From: Nectonema munidae
Taxonomy: Eukaryota; Nematomorpha; Nectonematoida; Nectonematidae
Length of the DNA stretch: 64,000 bases
Assembly: GCA_030549495.1 (NCBI GenBank)
Contig: JAUIRK010000106.1
Coordinates: 1,507,001 to 1,571,000 of the forward strand
Direction of reading: 5' to 3'
The notes beneath the pieces are model-generated. The model was not told where the DNA came from, did not search any database, and saw nothing but the letters and a program-made list of their open reading frames with translations. Shown here in pieces: positions 13,198 through 24,899 of this stretch; the first letter of the stretch is position 1; each line of letters opens with the position of its first letter. A program made the position numbers and the translations under genes.

Positions 13198-13380
13198 GTG
13201 ATGTAATGGTACGTATATTTGGCTTCGATACCACACTGTTTTGCGATCGAATCCATCATAAAGTGTGAATTGTTCATAGTTCGACACCAGTGGTGCACTA
13301 CCCAACGATGCTACTTCTAACTTCCAAAATTCGGCAAAAATGGTTACTCTATCTTGCACCCTTCATAAGCGTAAGAGAAA
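13198..13380 (+). repeat. tRNA-derived SINE-like sequence
   Basis: The head has an A-box-like TGTAATGGTACG, a hairpin with TTGGCTTCGATACCA and a B-box-like GCGATCGAATCC at tRNA spacing. A non-tRNA body of about 110 bases follows. There is no good acceptor stem. A SINE is likelier than a tRNA gene. A possible relative lies at 21.85 kb. Confidence 0.45.
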
Positions 13381-14158
13381 AGTTTATTTGAAGAACAAGT
13401 TTTAACAATAAATTAATTATCTTTATTTAATTTACTTTCTCTTCTCTCCCCTAACATCCTAAAATAAAAATGTATATATCAATTTGAAAAATCTTCCTCA
13501 TTGAAAGAAGAGCGATTAAATTTCTCACAGTAGTTTGCACCTTAAATATTCAAAGAGTAAAAGTTTATTTAAATTTATGTGTATACTACATGCCTTGGAT
13601 ATTCTTTCTTTTTTCCAGTTTAATAAATTATGAACAGCTAATATTAAACTATTTCTTATAAAGTTTCCAAGAATAAAAAATCTGTTTCGTTACGGATCGG
13701 TTATAGTATTAAAATTTTATAAACGACAAACATATATGAAATCAACATCATTTAGATTCTACTTGTTTGACGAAATGGTATTAATTCATAACATAAGTTA
13801 CAACCAGAGACCAAATTGGAACTAAAAACTTTTGTGTTGTTGTTTTCTGCCAATTTTTTTTTAATTTTTTTTATTTTATGAAGAAAAATGCTGAAATAGA
13901 ATTACAAAGGGGAAAAAAATTTTTTTATATAAAAGTTTATTTTTAGAAGTAGTTGAGTATTTTTTTTAAAAATTAATAAATAATGTCATTTCAAATTACG
14001 TAATGAAACAAGTAAATAAGTGGAAAAAAATCATAAAACTATAATTACACACTTGATTATAAAAATTTGACATTTGACTTAATCTCTGGTTGAAGTGAAA
14101 CTTTAAATCTTTAACTTTACAGTATTTTCATTTCTGTATTAAAATAACGGTTTCATAC

Positions 14159-15991
14159 CTGTGGAGTAGCTTGAATCATATCCAAAGATCGAGCCTAAGG
14201 GTAGGATGAACAAATAGATACGGTTATGCACAATTGTGTACATTTATTTAAGTTTTCAGAAATATGCATACCTGGATCTACGTAAACAGGAGGATCTAGA
14301 AATATAGTTTTTTTCAGTTAATGTATGTCGAATCGAATACATGGTGAAGTACAAAGGCGAAACCAAAAAATTTTGATCGATTTTCGAGGGGGCAAGACAC
14401 AAAAAATTGTATACTACTGGAAAAGCCTCAAATTGATAATAAAAGTAGAAGATATTGTCGATTCAATGAGACTATATTAAGATAAACGATGTAAAATAAT
14501 TCCAGGAATATCACATAAGAGAAAATAATAGACTTTGTTTTATCAAATAGTATACTTTGGGTATTAAAATTTGTTCTCTGATCTGACGAGACGGCAGATA
14601 TCGCTTTTAGCTCTTCTGGTGAAGTACAAGCAGTAAAAATCATAAGAAAAATATTCTTTTTCGAAATTATAGTATTTTTCGTGAAAGAACTTGATAAAAA
14701 TTTCAAATAAATTGATGAAATAGCTTTCAATTTAGGAAGAAATTAACAAGTGAAAATACAGTAGGATAGCCAGGAATTTAAACTAAGAGGGGCCGGAGCG
14801 GCACTTGGATTTTTACATAGCAAATATTTTTACATTGCATCAATCATTGATATCTGATTCTTAACACTTGCATTTCAAAAAGGAATCTTGAAAGTAACAG
14901 AGCGCTGATTTTACTATTAATGAAGGTGGTACTTTGGAAGTTCTATTTTCAACGGAAAGTGTTTAAAATGCGATATCTTTACTCAATTTTGATCTATGCC
15001 ACTTATAGACCAAAAATACTTTACAGAGATGTATTATTTTTATGCGAATATATCTGTATATTGTAAAGCAGTTTAATGGAAAGAGAAAATTTTAGCATGC
15101 CTCAGGTAAAATTATTGTTCAATAATTCAGATCCAAATCCCTCTGTGAAACTGTTTAGATGCGCATTCTGAGGATGATCTTCAATCGATAAACTTTCCTT
15201 TCATTTAATTTTGATGATAAATAAATATTTAATTTTGTGAAGAATCTTGAAAACTTTTTACATGAAAAATTAATAGTTAAACATTGAATATAGTGTGTGA
15301 ATTTACAAAACTATTTCTTCTGGCAAGAAAAACAGTTTTTTATATTACAGGGGATGTCGTATGATTTTATCAATAAAATTTGGATGCAATTTTTGTATCA
15401 ATAAGAATTTGATACATAAAATCTTACGGAGGTAATGATATTACTAAAACATAGATAACACACATAAAACAAACAAATACAACATATAAACTTAGATGAA
15501 AAAAGAAAGCCCATATTACATAGGAAAGATATGACAATTAATAAGATTTCCCATAAGAATAGTTTGTAATGTGAATAAGCTTTTATTTTTTCAATATTTT
15601 TTGAGAAACATAAATCTTTGATATATTTTTTTCAATCAATCTTACAAAACTGTTCCAGCATAAAGGCATACTTTATTAACAATATCTTGCTTTCATTTTT
15701 ATTCTTAGTTCTTTCAACGTGCATTAAGTGGATAAACTACTCGGTAAACACACAAATTTGGAATTTGTAGATTTATTGTGTCTTGAAAAAACTTAAACGC
15801 AAAACAAAGTAGTCGCATCTTATACATATCTTCTATTTTTAAGCTATTCATTAAAAAAAAATCATTAGTGTTTGCTTTAAGTTTCAAGTGAAATATTGAT
15901 TTAACAATTTTTTCCTGGAGTGAAGACATTTGGAATGAAAAAGTATAATAGAAGAATTTACTGTAATCATAGTAGTCTACACCAGTTTTTC
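14159..15991 (-). CDS. Microexon cluster 2 (three exons)
   Basis: Exon 15962-15991 (KTGVDYYDY) is preceded by TATTTTAG and followed by GTAAAT. Exon 14272-14295 (PPVYVDP) matches the 24 bp exon at 20074-20097 at 20 of 24 bases, although the flanking introns do not resemble each other. Exon 14159-14194 (SIFGYDSSYST) ends at GTATG. The last intron is 77 bp. Conservation of exon but not intron between the two 24 bp exons suggests an old exon duplication kept by selection. Confidence 0.58.
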
Positions 15992-18900
15992 CTAAAATAC
16001 GTGTATTAATAATCAAAGGTATTTCGCATAAATGTTAATTATATAATTATTTTCAATGAGTAAAGTTTTAACTTTGCACTTTAGAAAACTTTATTTGAAA
16101 AAAATCACAAATGGGATGAAAAAATTATAATACCCTATCACAAAAGTGGTTTAACTCTTTGAGGAGCAGTGTGACGTCACTGTCCCACCAAATGAAAATC
16201 TTCTGCTTTAAATTCTTCAAAATTTTTGTCCTCAAAGGGTTGATATATTTCAAAAAAAATTTTAAAACAAAGATAAATCGTTTCAAAACGTTAAAAAAAT
16301 CAAATTAGATAAAAAATAAAGGTAAAAGAATAAAACCTTAACACCAAACATATGCAAGAATAATTTCAGTCTAGGCAAGATAAAAGAACCTCTCAGAGTT
16401 TTATTAAAATGTTGACAGTAGCGTGCTGGACAATCAACTAGTCGATTTGAAGCTTAAGCAGATTAAAGAGTTAAAAATGATTAATTCCTATACTTTTTTA
16501 CATTCTATCAAAAGGCTTTAGTGAAATAGACAAAGTGTCGAGCAGCAGTTGTTCAGATGCACATATGATAAGTACGCCGCTGTCTTTTGACATTATTAGT
16601 TAGTGGTATACCACAGTTGTAAGCTATGAAATATGATTATCTGATCTCAAATTCTAAGATTCATAATTAGCTTTCTTTTACTTTTTTCCAATTAATTAAT
16701 TAATTTTAAAAGTAATCATGTTACAAAATTAATTTTGATCATTTTTAAATTTTAATATTTTCTTATTTTAAAGTCAAAAAAATAAAAATGATGGCATAAA
16801 AATTATTATTGAATTTTAAGTTTAGATTTGGGAGTCGACAAACACTCGAAATACCCCTACTTTGGGTTAGAATGAAATTTTTGTAAGTAATGACGACTTC
16901 CTATAGATATAATTAATATTATATTGATTTTACCTAAATAATGTCCTACTTAAAATAGTTGTGCTCAGATTACGTATTTTAGCTAATTTTTTTTCTTTGC
17001 AATCCAGTTTTTAACTTTGTGGTTAAATTAATATATTTTGGGGCAATAATTTTAAGCCTAACTGATCATAAGTTAATGTGAAATCATCATTTTAACCAAT
17101 TACTGTTTTCAACATAAGATATAGAATTTAATATGACAGCTTTTAAAGATAACATCAGCAAAATTTTATTCAATTTATATTCTTACCGCCATTATCTAGA
17201 GAACAAATAATGCAATGAATTAATATAAAGAATAATCAAATTCTTTCTTTTGAAAATAAAATGAGTTCACCGGGAGTAGCGAATAAGCATAAGTTATATT
17301 TTATCATCTTTCAGAAATGTTTCATTTAAAAGCAAAATGTTGTGTTGGAAAGGCATAAGTGTATGCGCTTAAACATACACTGTTGCATAAATTTGAGGAA
17401 AGTAAAAAAACTTGTTTCGAAAGATTTAATCTCTATTATTTCCAATACAGTCAAATAAAGCAAAATGACGGAATGTGAAAAAACATTGATTTTCTTGTGA
17501 AATTTTGCCAAGTTTATATTTAATACTCCAATATTGGGGAAATATTACGAGCATAATTCAAATATTTTACCAAAAACGTTAAATGCAAAATTAATTACAT
17601 TAAAAAATGTTAGTCTTACTAACTTTTCTGTATTCAAAGTTTAGAAAAAGAAGGAAAAATTTTAAGATAAAAAAATTTATTAGTATACGATTTGAAGTAT
17701 CCGAAATTATGAAGATCGGATTAACGAGTGTTGACTGTAATAGAGAAATAAATTAAAATTAAAATGAACTTGTAACAATTGCAGATCTATAGAAGAAATT
17801 TAGCATGAGCGATTTTATATAACATTTGTTTATATCATGGGGCATTCTTTGAAAGAAAATCATCAAGAATAAATGCCTATTTGGGGGATTGCTCTTATTA
17901 CATAATGATCATTCACTCATATCATCTAACGGATCTGAAGTACACTCTTCTTTGAGAAAGTTTAATAAATTCGGTTGAACTAAACACTGATTTATACTCA
18001 AAATTGGGAGGCGAGATTCAATGCCTTCTAATGAACTGCAACCAAAATGTTCAATTTAGATCCGTTATATAAGTTTTTTTAGCGATCTATGTATTTTAAA
18101 GTGTGTTTTTTAAATACCTAATGGTCGACAGATGACTTTGCATGATATTACAGTGAATTCGCATTAAACAGGGTGAACAAAATTCATAAATTTCGGTATT
18201 ATACTAAAAAATCATGTAACAAAAGTGTTTAAATCGCTTAAACTTTTGTCTTGTTCAAAATATAAGAAAAAAACCTAATATAAAAAGATGGACTTTATTG
18301 TCTTAAAAAAGTTTTCAATGGGAATCAAAACATGGTATTTATAGAAGCATGTAAAAATAAGCTTTATTGAATTTTGATTGCAAACACTATAAGTTGGCAC
18401 TTTGTAGGGAAGAACACGGCTGTAGTGAATCAAAATATCATATCTTTTTAATCCTCTTTTTATTGGTTGAAAGATTCAAGTTTTTGCAATGATTTAACGA
18501 TTTTATGCTGATGAACTCTTGTAATTATACTCCTCTTCCTTCAATACTGCGTCATTGCCACAAATGTGCAACTTTATTCGCCTTTAAATAACAATTTCTC
18601 TTTCTTATACTGGCTATAGTGTATGAGATCAATAAATTCATTAGTTAAACGTACAAGCATAGGATGTAGATTAAATTTAGTGTTTTTAATTTGTCGATAA
18701 GAACACCAATCAGTTAGTTAAATTTTATTAAATTAGAATTTTTAAAATTTAGTTCTATTTATAAAAAACTATACTTTGTCATAACTTCAAAAAAATATTA
18801 TTAAACTTTCTTGAAATAGTAAAGTTTGATGTAAATTTTATTATAATTTTTTCTTCATTGAATCCTTCATTTTAACTTTTTAACAAGCCAATCATGTTTT

Positions 18901-20826
18901 TTTCATAAATATAGGGGAGGAATAAAAGTTTAGTATAAAAGAAACCTATTTTAATATTAATATAAAATATTTAAATAATAATTAATTAAAAAGAATAAAA
19001 GATTGGGCATTCAAAGTAAAGCATTTGAACTAATAAAAGAGATCATTGAGTGTTTATTTAAGGTTTAATTTTTATGCTAATTGAATTCACTTTATTTAAC
19101 TGATTTTCCCAATTGAAGATTATAGATTACAAGTAAAAAAATCTGGCTAGAAATAAGTTAAAACAAAATTTTTATATCTAATTCAGCATTTTGTTGTGAA
19201 ATATTATTTTGAAGATTTTTAAAAATTTTAATTTTTGATTTTTACATATAGATTTTTGATTTTTTTTCTCTGTCAAGTTTTTTAATATCAAAAGTTGAAC
19301 TTGAAAGAGCACAAAACGATGAATTTATATTATAAGCAGATTCCTCAAAGAAAAAGATATTCTAGTAAAAATTTTAAAATATTTTGGTAATCATTATTTT
19401 GCCAAAAATCTTTGAATGGCATATATAGCTTCTTTTACTTTTATTGGTTCAATGATACAGTGCAAGTAAAATTTCGTATGTTTTTTATTTTATGCCTTCA
19501 TTTTTTTCTTGAATTCTATTAAATATCGTAATTTTAACTGAAGTCCGTACTTCTAAACGTAATTATTAGTAGTCCATTATTGTTGCGGACTACATTTAAT
19601 AATATTCGATAAAGGACACTGCACTAAGATATTTTTATTTTTTTTATGTATTAATTTAACTAACATAAAATAATCTTAAGGTTACTAATGCACCTTAACC
19701 GTTTCGTGACCAGAAAAATCAGACGATATTTATTAAGAAGCAGAAGAGTCATATACAAAACTATTTGAAAAAGCAGACGAAGGTAAAATTGTTTATGTAA
19801 CATATATGATACACTGGTCACGAAACGGTTAAAAATTAACTTGGCAGCAAAATGTAAAATTTTTTTTTTATTAGCGTTTATTATTTCATAAACAAGTTAA
19901 AATAAAAAATATCTATTTTTCCATAAACAAAAAACTTATTTGAACCAGTACAAAAATTAGTAAAAACTGAATTTATACCATTATCGTTATCAAAGCCTCC
20001 AATGTCGCCTAGAAAATTTACAATATTTAAAAATACAATGAAAAATTTATTAAAAGAGAATGTTATATTTTACCTGGATATACGTAAATTGGAGGATCTT
20101 AAAAATGAATATTGCATATATTTTTTGTTCAAAAAAATTAATAATTAAATTTTTTACTATCACTTATATCAAAACCGCCACCACCTTAAAACAAAAAAAA
20201 TAAGTCAAAGAATTGCGTATACTCGAAAGTAGACGGAAGCGAACTTTGAAGAAATGAAAAATTTAAGAAATCAAAGATTAAATACCAACATACACGTTTG
20301 GATCCACAGAGTCCACAGTTTGTATAACCTTACCGTTTCAATATTTGAAAAAGTAAAAACTTGAATATATGTTCCAACCGCGTTTAAAATTTCAAGGCAT
20401 TCGCAAGAAAAAGAAAAAAGTTATTGACATGTGAAAAATGATCTTTATGCATATATGCGTCAATGTTTAATATCATGAATAAAAATCATAAAAAGACTGA
20501 CTCCATTCTAGCAAATTGTAGAAAAGTAGAATTTAAGAATATCCACTGTTAACCTCTCTAAGTGACAGAGATGGTTTTTCTATGAGGTACTTTAGCATAG
20601 AATATAAAAGTAAAACTATGTCTTAATTTTTAAAGTTCGCGAGAATATTTGACTGAAAAAGAAATTTTACCTCCTTGATTAGAATATCCTCCATTAGAAT
20701 TTCCTTAAAATGTAAATAAGCAAAATGATAGTTTTTTTTTAGAAAAAACGTCTGTTTGAAGGGGAAGAATAGTACCACTTCCATAACCACCGTGACTTCC
20801 ATATCCGTGACTCTTCTCCACCATTC
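14159..20826 (-). CDS. Microexon gene for a Gly/Asp/Tyr-rich protein (host gene, partial)
   Basis: Eight exons of 51, 33, 27, 24, 30, 30, 24 and 36 bp (in transcription order: 20776-20826, 20671-20703, 20158-20184, 20074-20097, 19979-20008, 15962-15991, 14272-14295, 14159-14194) each have AG before and GT after. All are multiples of three, and all introns fall in phase 1, usually splitting a glycine or aspartate codon. Without gaps they encode 85 residues rich in Gly, Asp, Tyr and Pro. Two exon types alternate: PP[IV]YV[YD]P, and one built on G-F/Y-D. A 43 bp candidate at 20286-20328 looks like a damaged or mis-delimited exon of the first type (DPNVYV). First and last exons were not identified. 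Function is unknown; a secreted structural protein is a guess from composition. Microexon genes are known from schistosomes, but no homology is claimed. Confidence 0.6.
14518..14590. repeat. 70 bp dispersed repeat (partner at 25237-25315)
   Basis: The two segments share ATTTGTTCTCTG and TTTGTTTTATCAA.TAGTATA with similar spacing, in the same orientation. What the repeat belongs to is not clear. It may be the end of an unrecognised mobile element or a duplicated 3' UTR. Confidence 0.5.
14760..15950. other. No recognised gene; faint hAT-like end
   Basis: CAGGAATTTAAACTAAGAGG with GGCCGGAGCGGC (14771-14803) looks like the outer end of a hAT-type element, but no partner end was found. The rest is intronic to the microexon gene if that model is right. 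Confidence 0.3.
16155..16239. mobile_element. 85 bp TTAA-type MITE with a central palindrome
   Basis: TTAA (16151-16154) precedes CTCTTTGAGGA. TCCTCAAAGGG is followed by TTGA, a one-base variant of TTAA. The termini are an 11 bp inverted repeat with one mismatch. A perfect palindrome GTGACGTCAC lies at 16170-16179. It is compatible with a tiny piggyBac-type element. Confidence 0.5.
16244..19690. other. Long non-coding stretch (intron of the microexon gene if the model holds)
   Basis: No recognisable coding. Two weak extra microexon candidates on the minus strand keep the phase-1 rule: 16934-16948 (15 bp, encoding VGHYL with the split codon) and 17188-17196 (9 bp, DNG). Near 17710-17745 the sequence GGATTAACGAGTGTTGACTGTA resembles the right end of pogo/Tigger-type elements. 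Confidence 0.3.
19699..19828. mobile_element. 130 bp TTAA-flanked MITE, best-preserved copy
   Basis: Perfect TTAA target sites (19695-19698, 19829-19832) flank perfect 15 bp inverted ends: CCGTTTCGTGACCAG and CTGGTCACGAAACGG. The copy at 24900-25029 has the same length and is highly similar throughout. It is non-coding. The TTAA preference indicates mobilisation by a piggyBac-type transposase. Confidence 0.82.
19979..20826 (-). CDS. Microexon cluster 1 (five firm exons, one doubtful)
   Basis: In order: 20776-20826 (MVEKSHGYGSHGGYGS), 20671-20703 (NSNGGYSNQG), doubtful 20286-20328, 20158-20184 (GGGFDISD), 20074-20097 (PPIYVYP) and 19979-20008 (DIGGFDNDN). Most introns are 60-101 bp; the gap around the doubtful exon is larger. 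Donors are GTACT, GTAAA, GTAAA, GTAAA and GTATA, and acceptors are TTTAG or TTAAG. The shared phase is the main evidence, because random AT-rich DNA would not keep one phase and length divisible by three across successive candidates. Confidence 0.62.
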
Positions 20827-21231
20827 CTAAAATGATTCGTCATTTTATCAAAATGTTACATACTCTTCTTCATAATTATATAAAAATCGCTTACAATTAA
20901 ACATGTGTTTGCTCCAATATTCGTTTCTCTTTGGATTCGTATTGTAGGTTAAGCTTGAATTACATGGGATAAACTGAAATTGTACCTAGCACAACATTCA
21001 TACAAAAAAAGTTTTTTTCCTATCATCTTTTTTTATAGTTTTTTTCATAAGTTCAAATAGAGATGAAAAATTATATGTTATTTTTTATGCCGGTCAGGTA
21101 TATTTTTTGTAAACGCCATGGAATAAAAATATCATAAATGGTTTTACCAAGGCTAAAAATTTTTACTTTCTTCGACTAGTTACAAAACATTCGTACATCT
21201 TGCGGATTAGTGAATTTTCTTAGTAGAAGCC

Positions 21232-21270
21232 AGGGATGGACAGACTTTTATAGGATGGGGGCCAAATACG
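21232..21270 (+). repeat. hAT-like terminal sequence
   Basis: CAGGGATGGACAGACTTTTA followed by GGGGGCCA resembles the start of many hAT elements (CAGGGGTGGGCAAACTTTT). No matching opposite end was found nearby, so it is probably a solitary fragment. Confidence 0.4.
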
Positions 21271-21494
21271 GTGTTTTATAAATGATGACGCGCCAGAAAT
21301 TTGCATTCTCTTTTACTTCAATTTTTTTATAAAGAAAAATTTCAAATTTTTACCTTTCAAAGAATTAATATTATTTACAATATTTTTGTAAAAATTGACT
21401 AAAATTGCTTTTATTGGCATTTCTCGCTATACCGCTGTTTTTGAGTTTTAAATAATCTAGTGTATGGGTGTCTAATATCAATATGTTGGCATTC

Positions 21495-21635
21495 GTATGT
21501 ATATATGTATTCGTATGTATGTATGTGTATACTGTATATACATGTTGGATGTTTTTTGGGTCAGACGTATAAAGATAAATGGGAAAGTTTCTGTCAAGAA
21601 TGCTAAAAAATGTATAGATAAATGTATGTATGTAC
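21495..21635. repeat. ATGT-rich microsatellite region
   Basis: Imperfect GTAT/ATGT repeats lie at 21495-21545 and 21622-21636. The overlapping minus-strand frame (Tyr/Thr/His-rich) is simply the translation of this repeat. Confidence 0.6.
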
Positions 21636-21849
21636 CATTGCACTTACACTAAACCTAACAACATCAACCCTATCACTAACTCTAATAGTAACACTAATGA
21701 TACTTCTACACTAACCCCACCTCGATATTAGATTTCCAATATTTTACACATTAAGGTACATTTAGAAATTGATTGGGCAGTCACTTGTCAAATATTATGC
21801 AAATTGAGGAATAGTCAAAATTAGGCCGAGAGTGGATTTTCACACTATC

Positions 21850-21990
21850 ATTTTTTAGTGGTCGTTATCGCATCCAAGCGAAAAATATCCTTCGATAACT
21901 GGACAGGTAATTGTGGTGGTTACGATTGGCGATCGAACATGGAATCAATGCCCTACGCTTCCACCACTTTTGAGGTCAATTTTATGCATC
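21850..21990 (+). repeat. Possible SINE-like sequence
   Basis: TTAGTGGTCGTTATCGCATC resembles a pol III A box region. GGCGATCGAACATGG resembles a B box and is similar to the GCGATCGAATCC of the SINE-like copy at 13.2 kb. Spacing is longer than in a tRNA. Weak. Confidence 0.27.
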
Positions 21991-22171
21991 TTTAATTGTG
22001 TAATTTACCAAATTCGCTATTGTTGCTTTAGGATAAGGAAAAATACTTTGGTAAGATTACACCGTATGAAAACTTATAATTTGCCATCTTTATAATAGAT
22101 GTCTTTGGGCTGGACTCATATGCCCAATGATTAATCCCAAACTGATTAGTTGCACTTATGAATGTGGATTA

Positions 22172-22571
22172 CAGTGTCCCAAAAAGACTTCTTTTTTGTT
22201 TGAGACTCGTAATTTTTTATTTTCAAATATGTTGTATGCAAATATTTGAAAAATGGTTAACACTTTTTTCCATTAGATATAGAACATATGGGCAAGACGT
22301 CACTTATTTTGTATTAAATTATAACAGACTAATTGTTATATCTAGAAATTTATTAAATAATTTAATAAAATTAAACACTTTTAACTGAAATTGAGTTTGT
22401 ATGTGAATAAATGTATTAAAACAAATAAATTCAAAAAACAACCTCAAAAAATTATCATTAAGCAGATATTCAACATCTAATGCAAAAGTGTTAAGAATGT
22501 TTAAATTTAAATTTGTTACTAGAAAATGATGTTATTAAAAAAAAATTATTTCATTTATTTTTGCGACACTA
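22172..22571. mobile_element. 400 bp Tc1/mariner-type MITE
   Basis: The left end CAGTGTCCCAAAAAG and right end TTTTTGCGACACTA are inverted repeats (one mismatch in the first ten after the leading base). Both are flanked by TA (22170-22171 and 22572-22573), the target duplication of the Tc1/mariner superfamily. The frame open inside has no transposase features. Confidence 0.5.
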
Positions 22572-23019
22572 TATAATGTGCTGCATATATCTAAAAGTTA
22601 CATTATTTCAAAACTTTTTATATTTTAAATGTGCTCACTGAAACAAATATACAATGATAAAGTGATATTTAAAAGTATTAGTAGGAAAATACCCATCATA
22701 AAGAGAAGGAAAATTGCAAATAAGAAACAGCGAAGCATAGCTATGTTATCTGTTAAAAAAAATTATGAAATATACAGAAAAGCATGTGAAAATAAGAGCT
22801 AGTAATATTATTATTTCAATAGTAAAATAAATAGCAAAGTTCATTTTTACTAGATATAAAGTTACCATAATTATCTACAAATGATATACATACATAGGAT
22901 AACACTAAGTAAATTTGATATTTTTATTTTTATGAAATTATTGTATTTAGATGGCGTTAATATTTTTCACATAGTTTATAGTTTGTAGGTTGTTTGATGC
23001 GCTGAAATATGCGCGGTTT

Positions 23020-24113
23020 CTGATTCATTAATTAGCGATTCGAATTCCTTTTATATCTTTTGTTCGAACAAACGTTATCAATTCTTCTCTCAAATCAAAA
23101 ACTCTCTTCATAACGTTTCCCACTTACAGCCATCTAACTTGAAGTGTAAAAAAGTAAAACTTCAAATTCTGATCACATATCTTCACAAAGTTTTTTGAAC
23201 AATCTGGTGTTTACAGCAGATGGTTTTATGTAGTATCTTTACAACTCCTGAAAATACACATTTGATTCCTTCAGGTAAAGTTTTGGAAGCCAGAGCTTCT
23301 CTGTGAATGAAACAATGCACACTTTTAGCCAATGTAGCTTTCTGTTTGACCAAAGTTTGAAAACCAGATTTGGATCCCAACATAGACGGAGCACCATCAG
23401 TTGTCACTTCGACCAACTTTCCCCATTCAAGACCATTCACTTGGAAAAACAAATCAACTAATTTTATCACATCCTGAGCGCGTGTCGTGGTTTCCAAAGT
23501 CTTACAAAACAAAAAATCTTCTTCTTGTCTTTTTCGTGGACATATCTGACAAACACAAAAAGTTGAGAAGCATGGGCAATGTCTGTTGTTTCGTCCAATT
23601 GTATAGCAAACATGAGAGAGTTTTTCACTTCATGAACTACATTATTGACTATGTTTTGCGATATTTCATTTATTCTTCTTACTACTGTATTATTTGACGA
23701 TGAAATATCGTTAAGTTTCCGTTCCGTTTCTTCACCAACAGTAAGCCTAACCATTTCCTTTGCACATGGGATAATTCCGATTAATTAACGATTGTATGAG
23801 GTTTTTTTCGCCTGCGCTACTTTATAAGCGACAATATAAGAAGCTTTCATGCATTTGACGTTCTTTCATGAAAAATACCAGATGAATCAAGAGGTTGACG
23901 CTTCAAAGACAGTGACTTTTGCTCAAAAAGAGCTTTGTCTTTTTTCATTAGATGTGAATGACATTTTTCAAGATGAAGTTTGAGCTTTGCTGGCTTCATC
24001 GATTCATTTCCCAATACTTTATAACAAATCACACATTGTGGTAGCTCAATCCCATCTTTTTCTTGGAAAGTGAAACCATAGCTCAAGTAATCATTTGAAT
24101 ATTTTCGCTTCAA
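23020..24113 (-). pseudogene. hAT transposase relic, ZBED5/FAM200-like (Buster lineage)
   Basis: The first segment (24113-23847) starts MKRKYSNDYLSYGF and carries a BED zinc finger, C-x2-C (CVIC) then H-x4-H (HLEKCH), followed by HSHLMKKDK, as in ZBED5-type proteins. The second (23754-23467) has FAIQLDETTDIAHASQLFVF, the first catalytic Asp region of hAT. The third (23512-23183) has EVTTDGAPSMLG, the second Asp region, and HCFIHREAL. Further decayed coding (VRWL, then GNVMKRVFDLREEL) reaches about 23030. At least two frameshifts and several stops separate the pieces. The C-terminal dimerisation domain is missing. Confidence 0.85.
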
Positions 24114-24139
24114 AGCTTTTTCCTCCCATTTTTTAATAT

Positions 24140-24345
24140 GACTATAATTGAAAAAATATCATTTTTTTAATTAAAAAATTTTTTAAAAACATAATATATA
24201 TAAAATTAATTAAAATTAAAAAATTTTTAAAAATGAAATAATATGTTTAAAATCAATTAAAATTAAAAATTTTTTAAAAATTAATAATAAAATTTAAATT
24301 TAAAATTTTTAAAAATTTAATGACAAAAATGTACATGTGTAGTGT
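24140..24345. repeat. AT-only low-complexity tract
   Basis: Repeated AAAATTTTT/AATTAAAATTAA blocks make an imperfect tandem array inside the 5' part of the hAT relic. Confidence 0.6.
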
Positions 24346-24559
24346 ATATAATAAAATAAGTAAGTCAAGTATCAATGTTTACCCCTGGCCCACTATCAAA
24401 TGGTCGGGGTAGAACGGTGAGACCTTGAAGGTCTTTTCGCCCGAAAATAAGTAAATAATCTGAGTTATTATACAAAATAAATTAAAAAAAAAAGCCAATC
24501 ATAGTTGCAATTATAAAAGCGAAATTTCACTATACTTTTCGCTTTTGAAAAATTTTTCA

Positions 24560-24606
24560 TGGACCAGCAAAGAGTTGTCTTATGGACCAGCAGTTGGTAA
24601 ACATTG
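24560..24606 (-). repeat. Terminal end of the hAT relic
   Basis: Read on the minus strand the sequence begins CAATGTTTACCAACTGCTGG, with a second GCTGGTCCATG inside it. It resembles hAT ends of the form CAGTGGTTCCCAACC...GGCC. It lies upstream of the start codon in the right orientation, so it is probably the 5' end of the element at 23.0-24.1 kb. Confidence 0.5.
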
Positions 24607-24899
24607 TCTTAGGTAAATTGTTAAATCATAAGAAATAATATATTCGTATAAAATTGAAATGATTAAATTTTCTGGATTGTTTTAAGTTTAGTTGGAATTT
24701 TGTGTTGGTGAAATTTTGATGGGTGAAAGTTTTGTGGATGGAATTTGCTCAGCATCACCGAAGTAATTAATTAAACAAATAAATTAAAGAAGTATCTGAT
24801 TGAATTAAGAATGAAGACAGATGAAAATTAAACTATCAATAAAAGAAAGTAACTATAACGAAAACTAACTAAATTTTAACTGTATAACTCATTAATTAA

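Noticed and set aside
14401-14450. A 12 bp AG/GT-bounded segment (minus) as another microexon
   Set aside because: Too short to separate from chance and it is not Gly/Asp/Tyr-like enough to be counted.
21371-21643. Tyr/Thr/His-repeat protein frame
   Set aside because: It is the translation of an ATGT-type microsatellite.
24380-24445. A GC-richer stretch (GGTCGGGGTAGAACGGTGAG) checked as a tRNA
   Set aside because: No acceptor stem, no proper T loop and wrong spacing.
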